A stretch of 64,000 nucleotides of DNA from Platynereis dumerilii (lineage: Eukaryota; Annelida; Polychaeta; Phyllodocida; Nereididae). Shown here piece after piece: positions 1 to 12,373 of the stretch; the stretch's first letter is position 1, and every line of letters starts with the position of its first letter. Below the pieces are notes generated by a model. It had not been told where the DNA came from and made no database searches. It worked only from the letters and a program-made list of their open reading frames with translations. The stretch is from contig JAPTHN010000011.1 of the NCBI GenBank assembly GCA_026936325.1, positions 31,226,501 through 31,290,500 on the forward strand, read 5' to 3'. The position numbers were made by a program, and so were the translations under genes.

Positions 1-232
1 CATGTTTATATATATATTCCAAAGTTTCAAATTGATTCTTGTAATATTAAAAAAGTTATTCCACTTTTAAGTTTTCCAATTTTCGACTTTGAGATGACCT
101 GTGACCTTGAGTTCAAGGTCAAGGTCAACCATCTTCTCCCAAAATGAAGTACTAACCATGGACTATATATGTACCAAGTTTCAAGTCTCTAGCACAAAAA
201 CCTACTGGCCAAGAAAATAATAATAATAATAA
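1..232 (-). mobile_element. Family C Helitron-like element, end of body (truncated by window edge)
   Basis: Nearly identical to 41553-41789 and 46680-46923, the ends of the C1 and C2 bodies. It contains the palindromic TGACCTTGA/TCAAGGTCA block at about 101-131 and ends in an (AAT)n tract at 217-231, where element A1 begins with CTAG. Its stem-loop terminus is not next to it. One of the three C-type ends at 55821-55988 is the likely partner (inference). Confidence 0.7.
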
Positions 233-1556
233 CTAGACATCAATATTACTGGTGAACCAGTAATGAGCATTCACCAATTCGCATAATTTACTTGACTATC
301 AAATTGACACTCTTTATATTGACATTCATATTGACTTAATTTTGACTTCATACTGACTTTCTATATTGACGTCAAATTGACTTCATATTGACATTCCTAT
401 TGACATTCATACTGACATCCATATTGACATTCATGTTGACGTTCATATTGGCATTCATATTGGCATTCATATTGGCGTTCGTACTGACATTTAAAATACA
501 TATTGACATTCATACTGACATTTATATTAACACTGAATTGACACTGATATTGACACTGATATTGACACTGACCTTCATTTTGACATTCATTTTGACATTC
601 AATTTGATGTTGACATTCAAGTTGACTTCATATTTACATTCATATTGACTTCACATTGTCTTCACATTAACATACATATTGATATTCATATTGACTTCAA
701 ATTGACTTGATTCATTCTTTAATTTACTCTACTTTGCACTTTACTCATTTCTTCACTTTTCCTCTCTCTGACTTGTTATGACCTTGACATGTGATGAACT
801 TATTCACAAGGTCAAATATTTTTTAGATCTCTCAAGTTACTCTTGATTGGAAATGCTAGACTACAATTGAACAACCATGCTTGAAAAATGACAAAAACGA
901 CGTGAAAATGTACCTATCCATTCACTTTAATTGACCTTGACCTTGATGTCAAGGTCATGGATGTTAAAGGAAAATATTCGTCTATCATAGGACTATATAT
1001 GTGCCAAGTTTCATTGAGTTGTCTTCATTCAAAGCAAAGTTATAAAATATTTTCACTTTTGGGCAGAATATTCTAATTTTTAAAATCAAATATCTCAGTA
1101 ACCACATACAGGATCTCAACTATCTTCCTTTCCGCACTGGATATTCCTATAGAGCACCTTGTCCTAGAATTTTACGAAATTCCTGTTGACGGTTTCTCCA
1201 GAACCGTGCGCAAAAGGGTTTTCATTAAAAGGGGTCAGGGTAATTACCCCTTTTTAAAAATAGAAAATTTTATGACTGATCTGGATCAAGTGACTGACTA
1301 GTAACTTACCAGTGAAGATCTGGTGTTTCTATCTTTGTTAGTTCAGGAGATAGACCCCCACAAATGGCCACTTTGAGGTGACCTGTGACCTTGAAAAATA
1401 GGTCAAGGTCAAAAATATTTTGCAAAATTCATTTTCTCACCCAGGACTACCTATCTACTTAATTTCAGCTTGAAATTCAGAAAAAAAGGGAAGAAAAATA
1501 ATATGACCAAAATCAAGACCATTCACCATAGTGATGGTGAATGCTAATAATAATAA
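233..1556 (-). mobile_element. Helitron-like element A1 (family A, complete)
   Basis: On the minus strand the 3' end is CTAG followed by T, preceded by a hairpin (246-263, arms TTACTGG/CCAGTAA). The inverted key GCATTCACCA lies at 267-276. The 5' end is the stem-loop at 1520-1543 with arms CATTCACCAT/ATGGTGAATG. Between them are a 12-bp tandem array, a TGACCTTGACCTTGA palindrome near 930-951, GGGTAATTACCC near 1240, a second palindrome near 1380-1412, and a short AAT tract. No coding capacity. The Helitron assignment rests on end structure only. Confidence 0.72.
290..705. repeat. 12-bp tandem array in A1 (TTGACATTCATA-like)
   Basis: Degenerate 12-mers based on TTGACATTCATA run from just inside the CTAG end. 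The same type of array recurs in A2 (about 1625-1990), A3 (about 3045-3400) and A4 (about 7510-8030). Open frames across it translate to simple hydrophobic repeats and are not credible genes. Confidence 0.85.
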
Positions 1557-2969
1557 CTAGACATCAATATTACTGGTGAACCAGTAATGAGCATTCACCA
1601 TAAAAAAGGATTTACTTGATTATCAACTTGACTTTAATTCTTCATATTGACTTTTATATTGACACTTGAATTGACTTCATTTTGACATTCATATTGACAT
1701 TCCTTTTGACATTATTCATATTGACATTTATATCAATATTCATATTGACATTCACTGACATTCATTTGACCCTGATATCAATTGAGAGTGATGACACTGA
1801 TAGTGACACTGATGACACTGATATCTACACTAATATTGACATTCATTTTGACATTCGTTAATTTTGACATTCATGTTGATATTCATGTTGACATTCATAT
1901 ATATTGACATTCATTTTGACATTCATGTTGATATTCATGTTGATATTCATATTGAATTCATAATGACATTCATATTGAGTTCATATTGACCTTAATTTAT
2001 TCTTTAATTCATTGTATTCGGCACTTATCTCATTTCTTCATTTTTCCTGTCTTTGACTGGTGATGACCTTGACAAGTGATGAACTTCTTCACAAAGTCAA
2101 GTTTATTTTAGATCATTCAAGTTACTCTCTGTTGGAAATGATAGACCACAATTGAACAACCTTGCTTGAAAAAATTGTCAAATGTGGCTTTTCATTCACT
2201 TTCTGTGACCTTGACCTTGATGTCAAGGTCATGGATGTTTAATGAAAATATTCCTCTATCACAGGGCTATATATGTGCCAAGTTTCATTGAGTTGTTTTC
2301 ATTTGCTTGAAAAAGTTGTGAAATGTGGCCTTTCATTCACTTTCTGTGACCTTGACCTTGATATCAAGGTCAAGGATGTTTAATGAAAATATTCCTCTAT
2401 CACAGGGCTATATATTTGCCAAGTTTCATTGAGTTGTCTTCATTCAAAGCAAAGTTAAAAAATATTTTCACTTTTGGGCAAAATATTCTAATTTTGAAAG
2501 TTGAATATCTCAGTAACCCCTTGCATGATTTTCACCACATTTCTTACTGCACTGGCCCATGCTATAGAGCACCTTTAACTATAATTTCATCTAAGTGTTG
2601 ATTGTAGTTTTCTCGAAACCGTGCGCAAACTGGTTTTCATTAAAAGGGGTTAGGGCAATTACCCCTTTTCGAAAATGATCAATTTCATGGCTGATATGTG
2701 TTCAGTAGGGGTCTACTAACTTAACAGTGAAGACCAGGTGTCTCTATCTTTATTAGTTCAGGAGATAGACCTCCAAAAACAGTGACTTTGAGGTGACCTG
2801 TGACCTTGAAAAATAGGTCAAGGTCAAAAATATTTTGCGAATCATGTTTTCTCATCTAAGACTATCTATACACTTACTTTCATGTTGAAATTCCAAAAAA
2901 AAGTGGCAGAAAAATAATAATAATACGACCAAAATCAATACCATTCACCATAGTGATGGTGAATGCTAA
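1557..2969 (-). mobile_element. Helitron-like element A2 (family A, complete)
   Basis: Same layout as A1: CTAG end, hairpin, key GCATTCACCA, 12-bp array, two nuclear-receptor-like palindromes (about 2210-2232 and 2339-2362, a local duplication of that module), GGGTAATTACCC-like block near 2650, a third palindrome near 2793-2826, (AAT)n at about 2913-2926, then the terminal stem-loop at 2942-2965. It is an uninterrupted reference for the A4 pad into which element D inserted. Confidence 0.72.
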
Positions 2970-4200
2970 CTAGACATCAATATTACTGGTGAACCAGTAA
3001 TGAGCATTCACCATAAAAAAGGATTTACTTGATTATCAACTTGACTTTAATTCTTCATACTGACTTTTATATTGACACTTGAATTGACTTCATTTTGACA
3101 TTCATATTGACATTCCTATTGACATTATTCATATTGACATTTATATCAATATTCATATTGACATTCATTGACATTCATTTGACCCTGATATCAATTGAGA
3201 GTGATGACACTGATAGTGACACTGATGACACTGATATCTACACTAATATTGACATTCATTTTGACATTCATTAATTTTGACCATCATGTTGATATTCATG
3301 TTGACATTCATATATATTGACATTTATATTGACATTCATATGGACATTCATATTGACATTCATATTGAATTCATAATGCATTCATATTGAATTCATATTG
3401 ACCTGAATTTATGCTTTAATTCATTCTATTCTGCACTTATCTCATTTCTTCATTTTTCCTGTCTTTGACTGGTGATGACCTTGACAATTGATGAACTTCT
3501 TCAAAAGGTCAAATATATTTTAGATCATTCAAGTTACTCTTGATTGAAAATGATAGACCACAATTGAACAACCTTGCTTGAAAAAGTTGTGAAATGTAGC
3601 CTTTCATTCACTTTCTCTGACCTTGACCTTGATGTCAAGGTCATGGATGTTTAATGAAAATATTCCTCTACCACAGGGCTATATATGTTCCAAGTTTCAT
3701 TGAGTTGTCTTCATTCAAAGCAAAGTTAAAAAATATTTTCACTTTTGGGGAAAATATTCTAATTTTGAAAGTCAAATATCTCAGTAACCCCTTGCATGAT
3801 TTTCACCACACTTCTTGCTGCATTGGCCCATACTATAGAGCACCTTTTGCTAAAATTTCATGAAAGTGCTGCTTGTAGTTTTCTCAAAACCGTGCGCAAA
3901 CTGGTTTTCATTAAAAGGGGTTAAGGTAATTACCCCTTTTTGAAAATGATCAATTTCATGGCTGATATTTGTTCAATAGGGGTCTACTAACTCAACACTG
4001 AAGACCAGGTGTCTCTATCTTTATTAGTTTAGGAGATAGACCTCCAAAATCAGTGACTTTGAGGTGACCTGTGACCTTGAAAAATAGGTCAAGGTCAAAA
4101 ATATTTTGGGAAATTAATCTACTCATCAAGGACTATCTATACACTAACTTTCATGTTGAAATTCCAAAAAAAAAGGGAAGAAAAATAATAATAATAATAA
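2970..4200 (-). mobile_element. Helitron-like element A3 (family A, stem-loop end detached)
   Basis: Starts with the family A CTAG end and key, and follows A2 closely through the array, palindromes and conserved core (about 3655-3870). It stops in (AAT)n at 4186-4200, where element B1 begins. The roughly 50-bp terminal segment with the stem-loop is missing from this position, as expected if B1 inserted into its internal AAT tract. Confidence 0.7.
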
Positions 4201-4374
4201 CTAGAAATCGGGTAACCGCGATGCGGTGACAAAACTTCACCTTTCATAGTAATTATTGGCAATGAAATGAAAGTGAGAAAACACGGAAATGATATTGGAA
4301 ATGATATTGGAAATGATATTGGAAATGATATTGGAAATGATATTGGAACTGACATTGGAAATAACATTGGACGT

Positions 4375-4575
4375 GAACTTGAACATGAACATGAACTTGA
4401 ACATGAACTTGAACATGAACTTGAATATGAACTTGAACATGAACTTGAACATGAACTTGAACATGAACTTGAACATGAACTTGAACATGAACTTGAACAT
4501 GAACTTGAACATGAACTTGAACATGAACTTGAACATGAACTTGAACATCAACTTAAACATCAACTTAAACATGAA
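4375..4575. repeat. 12-bp tandem array GAACTTGAACAT in B1
   Basis: About 16 near-perfect copies of a 12-mer, preceded by GGAAATGATATT 12-mers (4285-4350). Because the period is a multiple of three, several frames on both strands stay open, giving repeats such as HELEHELE or FKFMFKFM. None is a plausible protein. B2 has a shorter version at about 41850-42000. Confidence 0.9.
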
Positions 4576-4899
4576 TGTAATTGCACACGTTTTGCACATG
4601 TTACATGCAATATCACACAAAATATCACTTGAAATATTATAAAGTGTCACATGCAAAGTTACATGCAATGCATTAAACATACAATATCACTTGCAATATC
4701 ATGCTAAATCATATCACATGCAATATCAATTTTTATTACCTGTAATTTTGCATGTCAATTAAAATGTACATAGTGTGCACAGATATTTGAAAGTACATAT
4801 AAACAATCTGTCCATGGACTAGTCGTGATGTGACATATAGTCAGCAGACCAATAAACCCTGCAATAAACCCTTACTGAAACATTTCAATCAGTTTGTGG

Positions 4900-5225
4900 C
4901 CATACGCTGACTGATGCACTGACTGATACACTGACTGATACACTGACGGATTCAAAAATATTCTGAGGGACAGGGGATAAATTCAGAGAATGAAAACAAG
5001 AGGAGGATTTGAGCTTCATGAATATATATATATATAGAGAATAACATGGACCAATACATGGACAGTGCATGGACAGTACATTGACCTGTACATTGACCAG
5101 TACATGGACAAATACATGAACCAGTACATGAACCAGTACATGAACCAGTTACATCAACCAGTTATATCAACCAGTTACATCAACCAGTTACATCAACCAG
5201 TTACATCAACCAGTTACATCAATCA
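4900..5225. repeat. Short tandem arrays in B1: ACTGACTGATAC and TACATGAACCAG types
   Basis: A 12-bp array (CTGACTGATACA-like) lies at about 4905-4950. A second array of 12- to 13-mers (TACATGAACCAG, then TTACATCAACCAG) lies at about 5085-5225. The second type recurs in B2 (42355-42410) and in the B3 remnant (52005-52130), so it marks family B. Confidence 0.8.
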
Positions 5226-7428
5226 GAGTTACTGCTGATTGAAACTGGCACCGTTCTCATATTGGAACTTTAGGAATTTCTTGGCTAAAGTACTTCTAGT
5301 CCTGAAAACATTTGGAAATGACTGCAATTTCTGAAAACATACAATTTTCAGGGTCCGGCGATCTCTTTATCGACCCATGATACAAGAAAATTTTCAAATA
5401 TAAAAGCTAGAGCAGAATTTTGGCTTTCCAAATCTATTTTCAGATTCTCTGTTACTTTATCAGAACCGGAGATACGACTGATTTGAATAATGGTACAATT
5501 CAGAAATATTGACTTCAGAAATTACTGAAAAAATGTACTTTTTAACCTAAAATTACTCTAGAACCAAAACGGTTCAATGGAAACATATATAACTTGCCAG
5601 TTTTATGTAAACGAAAGATGACAATATGCTCAGATAGCTTCATTGAAATAAAATGATTATTTCCTTGTCAAAACTATGATAAATTGTGAAAATTTGACAA
5701 AAAACATGAATTTTTCAGGGTCCGGCGATCTTTTTAACCATCAGAGCTCTGACAAAATCTTCAAATATGCCAGCTAATGGTGAAAGTGTGCTTTCCGAAT
5801 CTGTTTTCAGATTTTCTGTAACTTAAATAGGACCGGATATAGAGCGGATTGAAATGATGGTACAACTCAGAAATATGGCCTTTAAGATATTCCTGAAAAT
5901 ATGCAGTTTTAACTTGAAATCACTCTAGAACCAAAACGGTTCAATGAGGATATATATAACTTGGCAGGATTATGTAAATAGAAGTTAGAAATATGTCTAG
6001 ACAGGTTCATCACAAAAGGAAGATTCCGTCCCTGTCAAAAAATTGATAAATTGTGAAAATTTGACAAAAAACATGAAATTTTCAGGGTCCGGCGATCTTT
6101 TAAACTGTCAGAGCTACGACAAAATGTTTATATATGGAAACTAGAGAAGAATTTGGCCTTTCCAAATCTATTTTCAGATTCTCTGTAACTTAATTAGGAC
6201 CGAAGCTAGGGCCGATCGAAATAACGCTATAATTGAGAAATGTGAAAAAAGATCCTAAATTTTTCCTTCATTTTTTGACCTTATGACCTTTACGGTGTGA
6301 CGTAGGTCAATCCGAGGACCTTGAAAATTTACACGATGCCTCTAGACTATTGTAGCAAGTATGTCTGGCATTTATGTAACAATATCTTGATTCCTTGTCT
6401 GTGTAAAAAAATCACATGTCAAAAACGCAAAATTCTTTGTCATATTTGACCTTGAATTTGACCTTGAAAATCATTTTCTAGGTCAAAACCAATAAGATGC
6501 TCAGAATGGCAGTGCATGAAAATAGGGGGGTCAATTCATTATGTTAACACTCTCGGATCGATATTTCCTCGTCAAAAACGCGATAACTTGTCATTTTTGC
6601 AAATTCTCCGGTATGCAATATTTGGAATTTTGTAGAAAATTAAGGAAAAATGTTACAGGACTTTGGATTGCATATCCTAAATTTGCATACTTTTGTGTGT
6701 CTTGAGAAAAAATATCAAAGTGATATCATGAAAAAAACATAGTTTTCAGAATTTTTGGAAATTAGCACTTTTCGCACTTTGACGGGCCAAATGACCTTGA
6801 AAAATGAGGTCAAGGTCAAATTTGAAGGTGGGTATGGGGGTTTTGGGGGCTACTTTGGGGGGGTTCACTGTACATTGTTATGGCCTAAAATCGATATTTC
6901 AAGGTGAGACACCCAAGGTCACCTGTTTTGAAGACGCGGTCAATCTTTAAAATTACGTAACTCAAAAACTAAGTATGGCATCATCACCAAAGTTCTTTCC
7001 GCAATGCGTAAGTCATTCGGGCAACTTTTGGTGTCATGCTTGTAACTCTGTGACTTGCGGATTCTGACTTCCCATGCGCAAACCTCTGAGAGTGAAATGG
7101 CCCCTGTACAATATTGACCTTGACCTACTTTCTTGAAATTTTGTCAGATTATGTAATATACATGTAAGACAAGTAATTAAAATGGAAAATGAAATTTGCC
7201 TGTAATTTTGTGTGCTATGATCACTTAAAGTAAGTGAAAAAACTGACTTTGAAGTGGCCTGTGACCTTGAAAAATGGGTCAAGGTCATTCCGATTTTGAC
7301 AGTGTAATATGGTCATATAAAACTCCATATGTGATTTTTTTGAGATTTTTTTGAAGAAATTTTTGTCTGGAATAATAATAATACTTACGAAAACAAGAAA
7401 CTTCACCTATGTAATAGGTGAAGTTTAA

Positions 7429-8837
7429 CTAGACATCAATATTACTGGTGAACCAGTAATGAGCATTCACCATAAAAAAGGATTTACTTGATTATCAACT
7501 TGACTTCAATTCTTCATATTGACATTTATATTGACACTTTAATTGACTTCATTTTGACATCCATATTGACATTCCTATTGACATAATTCATATTGACATT
7601 CATTTTGATATTCATGTCGACATTCATACTGATATTCATACTGACCTTTGTATTGACATTCCTATTGACAGTATTCATATTGACATTCATTCTGATATTC
7701 ATATCAACATTCATACTGATATTCATACTGACCTTCATATTGATCTTTAAATTGATATTGATGTTCACAATGACATTCATATCAACATCCATATTGACAT
7801 TCATGACATTCATATTGACACTGATATCAATTGACACTTATGACACTGATATTGACACTGATGACACTGATATCTACACTAATAGTGACATTCATTTTGA
7901 GATTCATTAATTTTGACATTCATGTTGATATTCAAGTTGACATTCATGTTGACATTCATATATATTGACATTCATATTGACATACATATTGAATTCATAA
8001 TGACATTCATATTGAGTTCATATTGATCTTAATTTATTCTTTAATGCATTCTATCCTGTACTTATCTCATTTCATCATTTTTCCTGTCTTTGACTGGTGA
8101 TGACCTTGACAAGTGATTAACCTCTTCTCAAGGTCAAATATATTTTAGATCATTCAAGTTTCTCTTGACTGGAAATGATAGACCACAATTGAACAACCTT
8201 GCTTGAAAAAGTTGTGTAATGTACCTATCGTGGCTTTTAATTCACTTTCTGTGACCTTGACCTTGATGTCAAGGTCATGGATGTTTGATGAAAATATTCC
8301 TCTATCACAGGGCTATATATGTGCCAAGTTTCATTGAGTTGTCTTCATTCATAACAAAGTTAAAAAATATTTTCACTTTTGGGCAAAATATTCTAATTTT
8401 GAAAGTCGAATATCTCAGTAACCACTTGCATGATTTTCACAGCATTTCTTGCTGCATTGGCCCATGCTATAGAGCACCTTTTGCTATAATTTCATGAAAG
8501 TGCTGATAGCAGTTTTCTTAAATCCGTGCGCACACTGGTTTTCATTAAAAGGGGTTAGTGCAATTACCCCTTTTTGAAAATGATCAATTTCATGGCTGAT
8601 ATTTGTTCAATAGGGGTCTACTAACTTAACAGTGAAGACCAGGTGTCTCTATCTTTATTAGTTCAGGAGATAGACCTCCAAAGACAGTGACTTTGAGGTG
8701 ACCTGTGACCTTGATAAATAGGTCAAGGTCAAAAATATTTTGGGAAATTAATCTACTCATCTAGGACTATCTATACACTAACTTTCATGTTGAAATTCCA
8801 AAAAAAAAGGGAAGAAAAATAATAATAATAATAATAA
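7429..8837 (-). mobile_element. Helitron-like element A4, body (split from its end by element D)
   Basis: Family A CTAG end, key, array, conserved core (about 8285-8500) and palindromes (8251-8274, 8698-8732), ending in (AAT)n at about 8818-8837. The sequence that follows this tract in A2 (a TACGACCAAAATCAATACC-type linker and the GCATTCACC stem-loop) is found instead at 38114-38169, immediately after element D. This is direct evidence that D inserted into A4. Confidence 0.75.
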
Positions 8838-8943
8838 CTAGATGGCTATAACTGACCATGGTCAGTGATGAAGAATTTACCAATATATTTATTATTTAAA
8901 GGTATATTGTAAATGTTTATGTGTACAGACTATTGTGTGAATG

Positions 8944-9035
8944 CTAATGCTTAGTTTAGTTTATTTAGTTTATTTAGTTCAGTTTAGCTTATTTAGTTTA
9001 ATTTATTTAGTTTAGTATATTTTAGTATAGTGTAC
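8944..9035. repeat. TTTAGTTTA-type tandem array near the CTAG end of D
   Basis: Degenerate 9- to 10-bp repeats of TTTAGTTTA/TTTATTTAG sit about 100 bp inside the CTAG end of D, the same relative position as the 12-bp arrays of families A, B and E. Confidence 0.75.
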
Positions 9036-9279
9036 TCAGTTTGGTTTTTAAACTATGGCTACATATAGCCATATGTTTCTTGCAATCCAAAATGAATTTC
9101 CCTAATCCTATCGCTCGACGTATCTCTTTTAATCTGCCAAACATACCATCAAAATTTGACCTACCCTTCTATTTTTACCCGACAATTATGCCCGGTTATA
9201 TATCTTCCATCTTAGATGCCTCTTTGTTCTAATTCAAGAAACTGTCGGCCGCCGTCATGTTTCCAGAAACAAAAACCGA

Positions 9280-9435
9280 TACGAGATGCGCAGGAATGTT
9301 CACGTGCTCACTGCGTGCCATTTATTGCCGCGTCAATCAAAACACAACCGTGACGTCACAGAAAAGTTGATCATGTGACCGCGCACCCTGTCAGTCAGTT
9401 TTGGCGCAAACTTTCGGGAGGGCAGGACGAAATGG
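9280..9435 (+). promoter_or_regulatory. Promoter-like patch with E-box, CRE and E2F-like motifs
   Basis: A locally CpG-containing stretch in otherwise AT-rich DNA. CACGTG lies at 9301-9306, the full CRE palindrome TGACGTCA at 9351-9358, TCATGTGAC at 9371-9379 and an E2F-like TTGGCGCAAA at 9401-9410. An ATG follows at 9432 (ATGGCGACGG). It lies about 3 kb upstream of the first recognisable FLYWCH/MULE exon on the same strand, so it may be that gene's promoter. That link is inferred. Confidence 0.4.
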
Positions 9436-9449
9436 CGACGGCAATTTTG

Positions 9450-11340
9450 GTGATTTCAAAGCATTCTGGACTTTAAATTGACTCAAAGTTGGTTGAATTA
9501 GTTAGTCCTGGATGTTGTGCATCTCAGGGAATCGTCCTGAAGGAAACAGCGAAGTTTCAACGGCCGAAAAACGATCTCGAAGTGACGCTCGGAATTTGCA
9601 CGTACCCAACTGACATTTCGGCGAGGTTGCCGTGGATATTTCAGTGATTTTAAAGCATTCTGGACTTAAAATTAACTCAAACTTGGTTGAATCAGTTCGC
9701 CCTGGATGTTTTACATGCGGAAATTAACATCCGGTTGTCATTTTTTGACAGCGGCTGGGAAAAATCATTGCATGTCAGCTGTGTTGTGGCTTACCGAAAA
9801 TGGTTGTCTCGATCACAGAAGCGGTTGTTTCCATCTGGCAATGTTATTGATTGAATAGAGGGATTCTTGAGGATCATTTTGGTATAAATTGGACTCTTCT
9901 ACGTGCGTTTAAAGCGATCCCTGAGCGATTTGAAGTTGCAAAGTTGAAATGATGTTTTGACACTGGATTATCGCCCAATTTACGTCGTGGAAAAATCGCT
10001 CGCCGTGAATATACGGTCGCTCTATCACATTGTGAGTATGTTAATAGAAAAACAGGCATTTTTCTGAACATTTTGATGTCAGTTTTGTTGTTCTACGTTG
10101 AGTTTTCATATTATTTTGGTCACATCAAAGTTGAGAAATGAAATTTTGGCCTATCTTGAAGTTGAACTGTCAATTTGTCAAAATTAATAAAAGTCTGTGT
10201 CTACGAATTTGTAATTGTTCATGTTACCTGTTAATGGATTAAATTCACCTAATCATTAGAAAATGAATAAAGGCATCATCTCTACTTCTGTGTGTCCCAG
10301 AAACATGCGGTTTTTTGCTGATTAGATAAATCTTAAAATTGCACGCAACTAGAGATGAAGGGCTATTATTGCAGCCTACTTGTATTGACCTAAAATAATT
10401 CTAAGTAGTCTGTTAATAATTCTAAGTAGTCTGTTAATGAGTTGGTAGTTTGGAGTTGTTTTTTTTGTGTTACAGTCCACATTTTGAAAATGATGTGTAT
10501 TGTGTTTTCTGCATGCAAATGAGCTGTCCACCATTTTGAAAATTATGTGGATTGTGTTTTGTGTTTGCAAATGAGCTGAGCTGGAACTATGTCATCACTA
10601 CAGGTTGGCATCTGTCCAACCGGATTTTAAAGCATTCTTGACTTTATAGGCCTATTAACTCAAACCTGGTTGAATTAGTTCGCCCTGGATGTCGTGCATA
10701 TCCTGGAATTGTCCTGCAGGCACTGGCGAAGTTTCAACGGCCTAAAATGGTTGTCTCGACCACAGAAGTGGTTGTATCGCCCTGGCAATGTTATTGGTTG
10801 AATAGAGGGAATCTTAAGGATCATTTTGGTATAAATTGGACTTTTCTACCTTCCTTGAAGCGATTCTGGAGCGATTTGAAGTTGCAAAATTGAAATGATG
10901 TTATGTCGCTGGATTATCGCCCAATTTACATCGTCGAAATTCGCTCGTCGTGAGGAAATTGTGGGTCAGATCACATATTCAGTATAAAAATAGTTAAATT
11001 GGTGTTTTGCTGGTAATTTTGATGTAAAATTCATTTTTCTAAGTCCATATTTCATTTTTTTCCGGAGCTTTGAAGTTGAATGACTTGCAGTGTTTGCTTT
11101 TCTTGGAACTGTCAAAAATTAAAATTAGTCGAAATGTGTCATTTACGTCATCAAAATTCGCTCGTCGTGAAGTTTTGGCTTGTTAAATCACACTTTGAGT
11201 TGAAAATTAGATAAATTGTTGTTCTGCTGATAATTTTTTAAATGTAAAATTTATTGTTCTACATCAATATTTGATATATTTTCGGAGCTTTGAAGTTGAG
11301 AAATAACTTTTCAGTTTTGGCTTCTCTTCAACTGTCAAAT
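9450..11340. repeat. Degenerate dispersed duplications (about 350-400 bp units)
   Basis: Blocks around 9455-9610, 9640-9720, 9790-10035, 10620-10980 and parts of 11150-11340 share phrases such as AAAGCATTCTGGACTT, GGTTGAATTAGTTCGCCCTG, GCGAAGTTTCAACGGCC and ATTATCGCCCAATTTAC. A smaller doubled unit of about 65 bp lies at 10455-10585 (TTTGAAAATGATGTG and GCAAATGAGCTG repeated). No coding potential; function unknown. Confidence 0.7.
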
Positions 11341-11354
11341 TGCTGTTAGTGAGG

Positions 11355-11700
11355 TGCAAATAGACTGGTCCAATCAATTTGCCCCTCCTGCCCACTGTAA
11401 ATATCTGTGGTTTTCGTTGCAACATTTTCAAGCAGTTCGATGTGTCAAAAATACGGTTCTCTGATTGGTCAGATCACTGGAAGTTAGCTGTTTCAGTGTG
11501 TTGGCGACGACTGTTACAATTTTAAGTTATACTAAAACTTGGCGCTTAAGAATTTACAAATGTATGTACCAGTCATAATTGTGACATTTGTTGCGGCCCT
11601 ATTATCGTCCTTTATTCATAGTGCTGCCAGCTGTGTGAATAGACTCAGTCGCCTATTCCCACCTCCGGGAGGTGCGAATATCCTCGGTCTAAATTTAAAT
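11355..11700. repeat. Short GC-rich palindromic repeats (GAATAGAC/GGTGCGAATA type)
   Basis: Fragments such as GAGGTGCAAATAGACTGG (about 11352), GCTGTGTGAATAGACTC and CCTCCGGGAGGTGCGAATA (about 11630-11690) are followed by CCTCGGTCTAAAT. The same words, in both orientations, form clusters at 18255-18385 and 18955-19215. Confidence 0.65.
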
Positions 11701-12044
11701 TTGTTAAAATGTGTTGTTTTGGAGGCTGGGCACATTTTACAACTAAAGTTTATACTGTGATTGATTTAAGAAACAACTCGGTTAGAACTATCACACTTAC
11801 TATTTGTTATCCTTTAGGCCTGTGGACTACTCGCCAGGGGACTGCTCGCCAGTGGACTACTCAACAGTGGGCTTGACCCATTTCCCGCCAATCCCCCAAC
11901 TCGCCAGGTTACCTGGAGCTGAGACGAAATGTAGGTAATTTTCGCTAAATAAAGCTGTTGGCAAATGGGGTAAAATTTCGTATAGCGCAGCCTTTAAACT
12001 CACTCTGACCTTTTACTAGGCATGCGGGCCGGTAAAAACCTGAG

Positions 12045-12373
12045 ACCATATCATTTTCTGATAAAATATCATATACTGTGACAGCCAGACAAAATGTTTA
12101 AATGATGCTATCAACAGATGACGGCAATGTTATTTAGCTTTTTTTCTCAAGGATGGTAATTTTTTTCATGATCTTAATCAAATCTCTTTAAATCAAATAA
12201 ATCTCTCTAAATCAAATGCATCATGATTTCAGTGCCGTGAAATCAGGGTCCTGGATTCCTGGTCGTCCTATCGCCTGAGACACCCAGATAAAATGACAAG
12301 CTGGGCACCCTGGCATGTGGTGAAGGACACCCAAAATCTGGCAACGAATGTGGGACCCTGCTTAAAGACATCC
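12045..12373. repeat. Dispersed repeat, copy 1 (partner at 15428-15642)
   Basis: Shares long stretches with 15428-15642, including AAATGTTTAAATGATGCTAT, CGTCCTATCGCCTGAGACAC, AAAATGACAAGCTGGGC and GGGACCCTGCTTAAA. Copy 1 has about 110 extra bases (12125-12235). The repeat runs into the first recognisable exon of the FLYWCH/MULE gene, so the 5' limit of that exon is uncertain. Confidence 0.75.

Larger units (their letters stand above)
4201..7428 (-). mobile_element. Helitron-like element B1 (family B, complete, 3.2 kb)
   Basis: CTAG at 4201, hairpin ACCGC/GCGGT at 4215-4227, key AAACTTCACCT at 4232-4242, then a 12-bp array. Three tandem monomers of about 366 bp follow, marked by GGGTCCGGCGATC at about 5351, 5718 and 6084. 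Next come TGACCTTGA/TCAAGGTCA palindromes near 6790 and 7255-7285, an AAT tract near 7372, and the terminal stem-loop AAACTTCACCT/AGGTGAAGTTT at 7398-7426. No coding capacity is visible. B2 (41790-45023) is a close copy apart from one MITE insertion. Confidence 0.72.

Noticed and set aside
4237-4680. Overlapping open frames of 117-147 codons on both strands in B1
   Set aside because: They translate a 12-bp tandem array (HELE, LNMN, FKFM repeats). The period is a multiple of three, so openness has no coding meaning.
4201-7428. Interpretation of the CTAG elements as SINEs or cut-and-paste MITEs
   Set aside because: No pol III boxes, no terminal inverted repeats at the very ends, no target duplication beyond AAT units. 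The minus-strand hairpin-CTAG-T end fits Helitrons better.
2383-8497. Recurrent roughly 70-codon frames (MKIFLYHRAIY) in A2, A3 and A4
   Set aside because: They reflect the conserved DNA core of family A. A1 lacks the frame, lengths vary and no motif is recognisable.
12045-12373. Start of the MULE gene placed within this repeat
   Set aside because: The frame is open through it but the sequence is a dispersed repeat also found at 15428, and no convincing start codon is in frame.
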